Shown piece by piece: positions 7,841 to 14,244 of a stretch of DNA of 17,889 nt (its first letter is position 1; the number at the start of each line of letters is the position of its first letter). The stretch is from Halobacteriales archaeon SW_9_67_25 (lineage in GTDB: Archaea; Halobacteriota; Halobacteria; Halobacteriales; Haloarculaceae). The position numbers and the translations under genes are program-made. Under the pieces are notes generated by a model, which ran no database searches, was not told where the DNA came from, and saw only the letters and a program-made list of their open reading frames with translations. The stretch spans positions 1-17,889 of the forward strand of contig PXSU01000142.1 in NCBI GenBank assembly GCA_003022745.1, written 5' to 3'.

Positions 7841-8894
7841 ATGACTGCGGGAGACTGGAGCGTCCCCGAGACGGAAGTGATGGACGCCGTCGGCGACGCC
7901 ATCGACGGGAAGCGGGCGGTCCTCGCGACGGTTGTCGGCGTGGAGGGCAACGCCTACCGGCGGCCCGGCGCGAAGATGGTCATCGCGGACGAGGGCGACG
8001 GGGTCGGTTCCATCACCGCAGGCTGTCTCGAAGACGAGGTGCTCGCGCTCGCTGCGGACGTGCTCGCGGACGGCCGGCCCCGCCTGGAGACGTTCGACCT
8101 CACCGGCGAGGACGACGTCTGGGGACTCGGTGTCGGCTGTAACGGCGTCATCGACATCCTGCTCGAGCCGCTCGACGCGAGCTACCGGCCCGTCGTCGAC
8201 GCCTACGAGAGTGGCCGGGACGTCTCGGTACTGACAGTGCTGGATGGCGCGAGTACCGGCGCCGACCAAGGCGACAGAGGCTACGCATACCCGGCTGGCG
8301 ACACGCTCTCGCTGGACCCACTGGAGTGGCCCGACTGGCTCGTCGACGCCCTGGACGGGCAGGCTGGGGAGTTGCTCGAGACGGACACCTCGGACACGCT
8401 GGCGTTCGAACGGGGCGGCGAGACCGTGCGGGTGTTCGTAGACAGCGTGACCGCACCGCCGGAGATGGTCGTTTTCGGCACGGGCCACGATGTCGCGCCC
8501 GTCGCGGACCTGGCATCGCAGGTCGACTTTCGCGTGACCGTCGCCGGCTTCCGGGGCGCGACCGCCACTGAAGAACGGTTCCCGGCGGCCGACCGGGTCG
8601 TCTCAACCTCGCCCGCGGACGTCCGGGAGGCCCTCGACCTCGACGGAAACACCTACGCCGTCGTCATGACCCACAACTTCATCGACGACCGGCTCACCCT
8701 GGAGGAACTCCTGCACCGAGGCGGAACTGGAACGGATCTACACCCCCGCCGGCCTCGACCTGGGCGGCGAGACGCCGTTCCACATCGCACAGTCCATCGC
8801 CGCCGAGGTGACTGCCGTCCGGTACGACCGCGAACCCAAACACCTCAGAGAGCGCGAGGGCCACATCCACGAACGGCCCTCTCTCGGGCAGTGA
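7841..8894 (+). pseudogene. XdhC/CoxI-family protein, frameshifted near the 3' end by internal deletion
   Basis: The first 291 codons read as an XdhC-family protein. They carry AGCLEDEV at 60-67, GLGVGCNGVIDILLEP at 95-110, the nucleotide-binding motif FGTGHDVAP at 212-220, and VVMTHNF at 274-280. After LEELL (about 8713) the frame turns to arginine-rich nonsense, while the family C-terminus resumes one base over: EAELERIYTPAGLDLGGETP from about 8718, ending EREGHIHERPSLGQ at 8894. Relatives have about 30 residues between these parts (the GLMGPR-type segment), so an out-of-frame deletion is inferred. XdhC proteins help insert the molybdenum cofactor into xanthine- or CO-dehydrogenase-type enzymes; no such enzyme gene is in the window. 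The ATG at 7841 gives the normal N-terminus. The product would lack a proper C-terminal domain. Confidence 0.87.
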
Positions 8895-9187
8895 CGTGAC
8901 CCCGTTGCAAGCCGGGACCCCCGGGACGCACCCGACGGCCGAGAACCGATTCGTGTTAGAGTACTACTACATATTAAATAGCTATATAAACGGGGAACGT
9001 ACTGACGGACAACTACTGTAGATATCGGGTATTTCGAGTTGCTGGCACAACTACCAGTATACTGTCCCTTCGTGCCAATATACGCAGTATGAAAGAGCGA
9101 AACACGGTTCGGTCGGCCCAGGCCTGCCCGGACTCGTTCGGACTCCGGATACCTTTTGCCCCCGGCCGACCTACCACGGGGACGTCC
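8895..9187. other. AT-rich intergenic region with TATA-like and palindromic elements
   Basis: No gene is seen between the XdhC remnant and the thioesterase. Bases 8965-8992 are unusually AT-rich and include CTATATAAAC (8982-8991), a strong archaeal TATA candidate for plus-strand transcription, next to the palindrome ATAGCTAT (8978-8985). A second perfect palindrome CAGTATACTG lies at 9055-9064. An in-frame ATG at 9089 could extend the thioesterase by 33 residues, but that extension is not family-like. Confidence 0.45.
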
Positions 9188-9661
9188 ATGGTCGAGGAAC
9201 GCGAGGCGCCGGAACCGGACCGCACGAATCCCTCCGGGGAAGCCGACAGGACGGCCATCGTTCGGGAGCTGTACGACAGGATCCCGTTTCACCGGGCCCA
9301 CGACATCGAGGTGCTCGCGGTGACACCGCGGCGGGCGGAGACGCGGTTCCCCTTCGACGAGTCGCTAATCGGGAATCCGGATCTGGAAGTCCTTCACGGC
9401 GGCGTCGTCAGTTCGCTGGTCGACCTTACCGGCGCAGCGGTGTTCATCGGGCGCGTGGAGGACTACACGCCGACGGTCGACCTGCGGGTCAACTACCTGA
9501 CCGGCGCCGGGAAACGGCCGCTGTACGCCAACGCGACGGTCCAGCGGTCGGGCTCGAGCATCGGCGTCGCCCACGTCGAGGTGGAGTCCGGCGACGACGT
9601 GTGTGCCGGCGACGACGTGTGTGCTACTGGCACGGGCGTGTACAAGCTCGCCGATGACTGA
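9188..9661 (+). CDS. PaaI-type hotdog-fold thioesterase
   Basis: This 157-residue protein has the PaaI/YbgC hotdog signature: VLHGGVVSSLVDLTGAAVF with His70-Gly-Gly and the likely catalytic Asp79. It is followed by the central strands VDLRVNYLTGA and the C-terminal strands LYANATVQRSGSSIGVAHVEVE. Family members hydrolyse acyl- or aryl-CoA thioesters, often to rescue trapped CoA in phenylacetate and related pathways. The ATG at 9188 gives a length normal for the family; the earlier ATG at 9089 adds a poorly acidic tail. The stop overlaps the start of the amidohydrolase by 8 bases, so the two are probably co-translated. Near the C-terminus a six-residue unit GDDVCA is duplicated in tandem (9590-9625). 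The exact thioester substrate is unknown. Confidence 0.85.
   Translation: MVEEREAPEPDRTNPSGEADRTAIVRELYDRIPFHRAHDIEVLAVTPRRAETRFPFDESLIGNPDLEVLHGGVVSSLVDLTGAAVFIGRVEDYTPTVDLRVNYLTGAGKRPLYANATVQRSGSSIGVAHVEVESGDDVCAGDDVCATGTGVYKLADD
9590..9625 (+). repeat. In-frame 18-bp tandem duplication in the thioesterase gene
   Basis: Two adjacent 18-base units (9590-9607 and 9608-9625) differ only in the last base. Each encodes GDDVCA in the thioesterase frame. The near identity points to a recent slippage duplication. It falls where family members usually have a single strand leading into ATGTGVYKL. Confidence 0.9.
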
Positions 9662-10505
9662 GTTTTCTATCGACGGCGCCGTGGACGCCCACGTGCACCT
9701 GATGCCCGACCGCCTCATGCGCGCGATCCGGGAGGCGCTTTCCGACGCCGCGGGCTGGACCTTCGAACACCCGACCGACCGCGAATCAATCGAGGCCACC
9801 CTGGCGGCTGCCGGTGTCGACCGGTACGTCGCGCTCCCGTACGCACACCGCCCGGGCGTGGCCGCCGACCTGAACGCCTGGGTCTGCGAGCGGGCCCGCG
9901 AGTCCGAGCGCACGATTCCCTTCGCGACGGTCCACGCGGGCGACGACGACGTCGGGGGAATCGTCGAGCTCGCATTCGGGCGCGGGACCCGCGGACTGAA
10001 GTTCCAGCTTCCGGTCCAGGGGTTCGCTGCCGACGACCCGCGGCTCGACCCGGCCTACGAGGTCGCCGCGAGCCAGGACGCGCCGGTGCTGTTACACGCG
10101 GGGACTGCCCCGATGTTCGAGGACGACCCGAACGTCGGTGTGGACCGCTTCCGGTCGTTTCGCGAATCCTTCCCCGAGCTACGGGTCTGTGCGGCCCACA
10201 TGGGTACCTACGACGTCGAGGCGTTTCTCGAACTCGCCCGCCACGAGGAGTCGGTGTTCCTGGATACCACCTTCGCGATGTCGGCAGTCGCCACGGAGTA
10301 CATGGACTTCGACCCCGCGTCGGTCTCCGACCGGACACTGGTGGACCTCTCGGATTCCATCATGTACGGTTCGGATTATCCGAACATTCCCTACCCCTAC
10401 GAGGCCGAGCGGGCACACCTGCTGGGCCGTGACCTGCCGGCCGACGTCCGGCGGGACATCTTCGCCCGGACCGCACGGCGGTTTCTCGGCGAACCCGTCG
10501 AATAG
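9654..10505 (+). CDS. Amidohydrolase_2 family metal-dependent hydrolase
   Basis: This 283-residue TIM-barrel hydrolase is of the amidohydrolase_2 type, which includes ACMSD-like decarboxylases and lactone or amide hydrolases. Metal-site motifs in order are DAHVH (His13, His15), RGLKFQLP (Lys116), VLLHAG (His148), AAHMGTYD (His182) and MYGSDYPNIPY (Asp241). The C-terminus (IFARTARRFLGE) is typical and the length is complete. The ATG at 9654 overlaps the thioesterase stop by 8 bases, indicating one transcript and likely coupling. A link to organic-acid or aromatic breakdown is suggested by the adjacent thioesterase and CoA ligases, but the substrate cannot be read. The gene ends 16 bases before an 80-bp palindrome. 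Confidence 0.9.
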   Translation: MTEFSIDGAVDAHVHLMPDRLMRAIREALSDAAGWTFEHPTDRESIEATLAAAGVDRYVALPYAHRPGVAADLNAWVCERARESERTIPFATVHAGDDDVGGIVELAFGRGTRGLKFQLPVQGFAADDPRLDPAYEVAASQDAPVLLHAGTAPMFEDDPNVGVDRFRSFRESFPELRVCAAHMGTYDVEAFLELARHEESVFLDTTFAMSAVATEYMDFDPASVSDRTLVDLSDSIMYGSDYPNIPYPYEAERAHLLGRDLPADVRRDIFARTARRFLGEPVE

Positions 10506-10521
10506 TACACTGCGAGGGGTC

Positions 10522-10601
10522 ATACTGACGGCTATAACGACGTGAAGATATTCGACCCCCCGTATGGTCGAAATTGCTCACGGGCTTATAGCCGCCAGTA
10601 T
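10522..10601. repeat. 80-bp concentric imperfect palindrome between convergent genes
   Basis: Outer arms ATACTGACGGCTATAA (10522-10537) and TTATAGCCGCCAGTAT (10586-10601) are inverted with one mismatch in 16. CGTGA (10541-10545) pairs with TCACG (10578-10582). TTCGACC (10551-10557) pairs exactly with GGTCGAA (10566-10572) around an 8-base loop. All three stems share the same centre, 10561.5. It fills most of the gap between the amidohydrolase stop and the stop of the PaaK-like gene, touching the latter by one base. No T-tract follows on either strand and no obvious target-site duplication flanks it. It could be a bidirectional terminator or a small MITE/REP-like element. Confidence 0.7.
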
Positions 10602-11764
10602 CAGTACCGCTGGTCCTCGATCCCGGTCCCGTCCAGGTCAGCGACCACCCGCACCTCGTCCGGCGTGATGAGCAAGCGGTCACCGAGCGCCTCGGCCAGT
10701 GCGGATTCGTCGCCCTCGCCCTCGCAGACGACGGTGAGGCGGTCGGTGGATTCGGGCTGGTCGACCTCGATCCGGTACTCGCCCGTGAGGTCGGGAAAAC
10801 CGGCCAGCACCGTCTCGATGCTCTCGGGGTAGACCTTGACGCCCTTGACCTTCAGGCGCTCGTCGGTGCGGCCGATGACGCCATCGGGAAGCACCCACCC
10901 CTCGCCGCGTTGCTGTAGTTCCGCCAGGTCACCGGTACGGTACCGCACCAGGGGCAGTCCCTCCTTCCGGACGTGCGTGACGACCACCTCGCCGCGTTCG
11001 CCCTCGCCGAGTACCTCGCCCGTATCGGGGTCGACGATTTCGACGACAGCGTAGTCCTCGATGACGTGCAGACCGTCCTCGGCGGCCGTCTCGGCGGCAA
11101 CGGGCATGATGTGTCGCGTCCCGAAATAGTCGGTTGCCGTCGAGGCGTCCAGCGCGTCTTTCACTGCCCCGCGCTGGCCCGGCACCGACGTGAACGGTTC
11201 GCCCGCGCCAACGACAGTCTCGACCGAGGCGCCCTCCTCCCCGAGGCGCTTTCCGAACGAGGGGTTCCCCAGGAAGGCGTCGATATCGTACTCCTGGACC
11301 GTGGCGGCGGTCTGTTCGGCGTCACCGGGTCCGAGCGGAAACACCTCCGCGCCCAGCTCCTCGAGTGCGCGGTGGAGGACGTAGCCGGTCCCGAACAGTT
11401 CGTAACCGAACGTGTTGACCACGCGGTCGCCCGCCTCGATGCCCGCTCGTTGTAGGACCGTGGCGTTGACCTCGGCCTGGTGGGCGATGTCGGCGCGCGC
11501 ATCGTAGACGGGCGCCAGCCCCTCGCCCATCGGGGAGAACGTCACCATCGCAGCCCCGTCGTACAGCGTGCCGGTGGGCGGGTCGGCATCGAAGTCCGCC
11601 TCCAGTTCGCCGGGTGTCGTGAACGGTACCTCCCGGAACGCCTCCCAGGAGTCGAGTCGGTCAGCCCCGACGCCCGCCTCGTCGAACTTCGCCGCGTAGA
11701 ACTCGTGGCCTGCTGCCCGGTCGAGCTGTTCGCGGACGGCGGCCAGGGTTTCGGAGTCGTACAT
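10601..11764 (-). CDS. PaaK-like adenylate-forming enzyme (phenylacetate-CoA ligase family, divergent)
   Basis: This 387-residue protein has the ANL-superfamily C-terminal motifs: YRTGDLAEL (A7) and GRTDERLKVKGVKVYPESIE (A8), with TDYFGTRHIMP at the A5 position. Enzymes of this family convert a carboxylic acid to an acyl-AMP and then an acyl-CoA. Two things are unusual. The P-loop that normally reads SSGTTG is MVTFSPMGEG at 73-82. The protein ends at GTGIEDQRY without the usual A10 lysine segment. At 387 residues it is also shorter than typical PaaK (about 430). It may belong to a haloarchaeal subgroup, or have lost part of the ligase reaction. The ATG at 11764 lies about 29 bases after a good TATA box, implying a nearly leaderless transcript. 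Confidence 0.8.
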   Translation of the reverse strand: MYDSETLAAVREQLDRAAGHEFYAAKFDEAGVGADRLDSWEAFREVPFTTPGELEADFDADPPTGTLYDGAAMVTFSPMGEGLAPVYDARADIAHQAEVNATVLQRAGIEAGDRVVNTFGYELFGTGYVLHRALEELGAEVFPLGPGDAEQTAATVQEYDIDAFLGNPSFGKRLGEEGASVETVVGAGEPFTSVPGQRGAVKDALDASTATDYFGTRHIMPVAAETAAEDGLHVIEDYAVVEIVDPDTGEVLGEGERGEVVVTHVRKEGLPLVRYRTGDLAELQQRGEGWVLPDGVIGRTDERLKVKGVKVYPESIETVLAGFPDLTGEYRIEVDQPESTDRLTVVCEGEGDESALAEALGDRLLITPDEVRVVADLDGTGIEDQRY

Positions 11765-11788
11765 CGAGTGGATTCACACTCAGCCAGC

Positions 11789-11797
11789 GTATAAAAC
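11789..11797 (-). promoter_or_regulatory. TATA box for the PaaK-like gene
   Basis: Read on the minus strand this is GTTTTATAC, centred about 29 bases before the ATG at 11764. It is the strongest TATA-like element in a GC-rich surround and fits a leaderless or very short-leader transcript. Confidence 0.6.
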
Positions 11798-11862
11798 CCA
11801 TCGGTGGCGCCAGTGGCACCCACCAGGGAGCGACGGGACGGTCGAACGGGGCCCGAGAAACC

Positions 11863-12141
11863 GAAAATTTGTTACTCGCGGGGGCGTCGCTGGACGTTCG
11901 CCTGGCGGGGTCGGTCGGCGAACCGCTCTCGCCCGGCGTGGTCGAGTGGGGCGAGGAGGCGCTGGCAGCCGACATCAAAGACCACGTCAAATCCGAGGTA
12001 GCGGCCCACGAGTATCCCCGGGAGATCGAGTTCCGCGAGGAACTTCCCAAGACAGCCACGGGCAAGATCCGCCGGACAGAACTCCAGGACCACGCCGAAG
12101 CCGAGGCCGAGACGGAGGGCGGAGTCGGAGACGACGAGTAG
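11863..12141 (+). pseudogene. Acyl-CoA synthetase remnant (5' part and centre missing)
   Basis: Two pieces of an AMP-forming acyl-CoA synthetase are fused in frame. DVRLAGSVGEPLSPGVVEWG is the family segment before the A5 motif. AADIKDHVKSEVAAHEYPRE followed by ELPKTATGKIRRTEL is the extreme C-terminus with the A10 lysine. Everything before the first piece (including the P-loop) and between the two (A5, A7, A8) is absent; a full enzyme is about 530-650 residues. The junction is near 11963-11970. The reading frame has only a TTG near 11869 as a possible start, and the left boundary is uncertain because sequence before about 11863 is not family-like. The piece lies on the strand opposite to its neighbours, between the PaaK-like gene and livM. 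It is almost certainly a non-functional fossil. Confidence 0.85.
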
Positions 12142-12169
12142 CGACGGGCGGAGAACAGAGTTCGATTCG

Positions 12170-12185
12170 AGGGGGCCTCTCCCCT
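12170..12185. terminator. Weak hairpin between the synthetase remnant and livM
   Basis: AGGGG (12170-12174) and CCCCT (12181-12185) can pair around a six-base loop in the gap between convergent reading frames, 6 bases from the livM stop. There is no T-tract, so a terminator role is only possible. Confidence 0.22.
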
Positions 12186-12190
12186 GGACG

Positions 12191-13234
12191 CTAGTAGGCG
12201 AAGGGCCACTTGCGCAGGTACTCCTTGACTTTGCCGAGCGCCGCCAGCACGCCCTTGGGTTCGACGACGAGGACGACGATGATGATGACGCCGAAGAAGA
12301 CCGGCACCAGCGCGGTGGCGTTGGTCCCCGTAATCTCGGCAGCGACCTGGAGGCCGTTCTGGAGGGTGTCCCGGAGGATAGTGACGACCCCGACGCCCAG
12401 CAGTGCGCCCCAGACGCGTCCGAGACCGCCAAAGAGCAACATGACGTAGTGTTCGAGCGTGAGCGTGAGCGTGAAGAACTGCGGGTCGATGAAGCCGATG
12501 TTGAACGCGAACAGCCCCCCGGAGACGCCGATCATGAACCCGCCGATGGCGAACGCCATGAGTTTGTTCCGGAAGACGTTCACCCCGAGGACGGCCGCCG
12601 AGAGGTCGTTCTCGTGGACGGCCCGGAACATCCGCCCGATGCCGGTCCGGGAGAGGTTCAGCGAGAGCATCGCGAACGCGAGCACGAAGACCAGCGCGAG
12701 GTAGTAGATGTCGAGGTCGGTCCCGATGGCGGCGACCGGCCCGACGATGCTCGGCGTCGAGGGGAGCGTCTGCCGGGCACCGCCGTGAATCGCGTCGAAC
12801 TGGCCGTTGTTCAGGAACCACTCGGTGATGAACTGCAGGGCCAGCGTCGAGATGGCGATGTAGAAACCCTTCACGCGGAACGACGGGAGCCCGAAGCCGA
12901 CGGCGACGATTGCGGCGACGACGCCACCAAGGAGGATCGCCGGCAAGAGGCCGACACCGGTCCCGAGCAACTGACTCGTGGTGTAGGCCCCAAGCGCCAT
13001 GAAGGCACCCTGGGCGAGGACAATCTCGCCGGCGTACCCGAGGATGACGTTCAACCCTAGGACCGCGATGGCGAAGATGTACATTTGTGTAAACAGCGTG
13101 AGCGTCCCGCCGCCGACGAGAAACGGCACCAGAAAGGGAATCGGCAACCCGAACACGAGCGCGACCCGCTGGGTGCGCCACGGGATCAGTCCCATCCGTG
13201 ACTCGTAACTCGTGAAGTACTCGCCACAGGGCAT
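12191..13234 (-). CDS. livM: Branched-chain amino acid-type ABC transporter permease LivM
   Basis: This 347-residue membrane permease belongs to the LivM (HAAT) family. About nine or ten hydrophobic segments are visible, with family landmarks GLNVILGYAGEIVLAQGAFMALGAY near residues 59-83, LPSFRVKGFYIAISTLALQF, and the cytoplasmic loop SRTGIGRMFRAVHENDLSAAVLGVN that contacts the ATPases. Length and both ends are normal. The ATG at 13234 is set by a GGAGGTG ribosome-binding site six bases upstream. It is the last gene of the Liv operon, 80 bases after livH. The intact frame contrasts with the nearby remnants. In this operon an acyl-CoA synthetase replaces the usual amino-acid context, so the solute may be an organic acid. 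Confidence 0.95.
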   Translation of the reverse strand: MPCGEYFTSYESRMGLIPWRTQRVALVFGLPIPFLVPFLVGGGTLTLFTQMYIFAIAVLGLNVILGYAGEIVLAQGAFMALGAYTTSQLLGTGVGLLPAILLGGVVAAIVAVGFGLPSFRVKGFYIAISTLALQFITEWFLNNGQFDAIHGGARQTLPSTPSIVGPVAAIGTDLDIYYLALVFVLAFAMLSLNLSRTGIGRMFRAVHENDLSAAVLGVNVFRNKLMAFAIGGFMIGVSGGLFAFNIGFIDPQFFTLTLTLEHYVMLLFGGLGRVWGALLGVGVVTILRDTLQNGLQVAAEITGTNATALVPVFFGVIIIVVLVVEPKGVLAALGKVKEYLRKWPFAY

Positions 13235-13240
13235 CTACGG

Positions 13241-13247
13241 CACCTCC
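13241..13247 (-). promoter_or_regulatory. Shine-Dalgarno sequence deciding the livM start
   Basis: GGAGGTG on the minus strand lies six bases before the livM ATG at 13234. The same spacing and sequence precede livH. It supports this start after the 80-base livH-livM gap, where direct coupling is unlikely. Confidence 0.75.
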
Positions 13248-13314
13248 CTGCGGCCAGTCGCCGCTCGGTTCCGCCACGCTACGGACAGCCGGTAAGTGTG
13301 TATCAGCCTCATTG

Positions 13315-14244
13315 TCAGAGCCTCTCGATGCGTTCGGTGCCGAAGAGCCCGTACGGTTTCACGACGATGACGACCAGCAAAAAGAGGAGCGGCAGGATCT
13401 CGCCGAACCCTGGGCCGACGTCGACGATAGCGGTCCCGCCCTCGAAGTAAAAGGAGCCGTACTCCTGGAGGAGTCCGACGACGATGGCACCGATGAACGC
13501 GCCGGGAATGCTGTCGAGGCCACCGAAGACGACCGCGGCGAAGATAATGATACCCGTGGCCTCGATAGAGAATCCCGCGCCGTCGCTGGACATCGCGAGC
13601 AGGATACCGCCGATCGCGGTGATCGCGATCGAGATGGTCCAGGCCAGCGCGATGGTACGTTCGATTGACACCCCGAGCACCATCGCCGCCTGTTCGTCGG
13701 TCGCCGCGGCCCGGAGGATCGACCCGGTCACGGTGTACCTGAAAAAGAGCATCAGCGCCGACACGACGACGAGCGCCAGCAGGACCGCGATGGCGAACGC
13801 GGTCTGGATGGTGGCGCCCGCGACCAGGTCGATCCGCGAGCTGAATGTCAACTCCGCCGGGTACGACCTGAAGTTCCGACCGAACAGGAACGCGATGAAC
13901 CCCGAGAAGATGCCGCCGAGCGCCAGCGTGACGATGATGACCGACAGCACCGGTTCTCCGATGAACTGCCGGAAGACGATCCGTTCGAGGGCGACCCCGA
14001 GAACGACGCCGAGAACGATGGTCGCTGCCAGGGCCCCGAAGGCGGGCAACGGCGAGGAGAGGACCGCTCCGGTACCCAGGAAGACGACGCCGTAGGCGCC
14101 GATCATCGCTATCTGTCCCTGGGCGAAATTGAGGACGCCGGTCACCTTGTAGATCAGCGCGAACCCCATCGCAATGAGCGCGTACAGCGCACCGAGGCCG
14201 ATTCCCGAGACGGTTATATCCAGGAAGGTGCTGACGTCGACCAT
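13315..14244 (-). CDS. livH: Branched-chain amino acid-type ABC transporter permease LivH
   Basis: This 309-residue membrane permease is of the LivH family. Landmarks are SGIGLGALYALIAMGFALIY at the first helix, GVLNFAQGQIAMIGAY near 36-51, the cytoplasmic loop TGSILRAAATDEQAAMVLGVS, and FAAVVFGGLDSIPGAFIGAIVVG near the end. The length is normal. The ATG at 14244 directly abuts the stop of the upstream acyl-CoA synthetase (TAGATG) and has a GGAGGTG site six bases before it, inside the synthetase reading frame. It would pair with LivM to form the channel. Confidence 0.95.
   Translation of the reverse strand: MVDVSTFLDITVSGIGLGALYALIAMGFALIYKVTGVLNFAQGQIAMIGAYGVVFLGTGAVLSSPLPAFGALAATIVLGVVLGVALERIVFRQFIGEPVLSVIIVTLALGGIFSGFIAFLFGRNFRSYPAELTFSSRIDLVAGATIQTAFAIAVLLALVVVSALMLFFRYTVTGSILRAAATDEQAAMVLGVSIERTIALAWTISIAITAIGGILLAMSSDGAGFSIEATGIIIFAAVVFGGLDSIPGAFIGAIVVGLLQEYGSFYFEGGTAIVDVGPGFGEILPLLFLLVVIVVKPYGLFGTERIERL

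Noticed and set aside
7698..7844. A 48-codon plus-strand frame ([18 protein letters not shown]...) ending over the XdhC start codon
   Set aside because: Its composition is basic and serine/arginine-rich, unlike haloarchaeal proteins, it matches no family I recognise and it has no well-spaced ribosome-binding site. Probably chance.
8641..8899. Programmed frameshifting in the XdhC gene
   Set aside because: About 30 family residues are missing at the junction and no slippery sequence is visible, so a deletion explains it better.
10522..10601. Reading the palindrome as an insertion sequence or a CRISPR repeat
   Set aside because: No transposase frame, no target-site duplication and no repeated unit with spacers in the window. 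Only the inverted symmetry is supported.
11661..13277. A 538-codon minus-strand frame spanning livM and the PaaK-like promoter
   Set aside because: It is out of frame with LivM, arginine/histidine-rich, and crosses the acyl-CoA synthetase remnant; no domain is seen.
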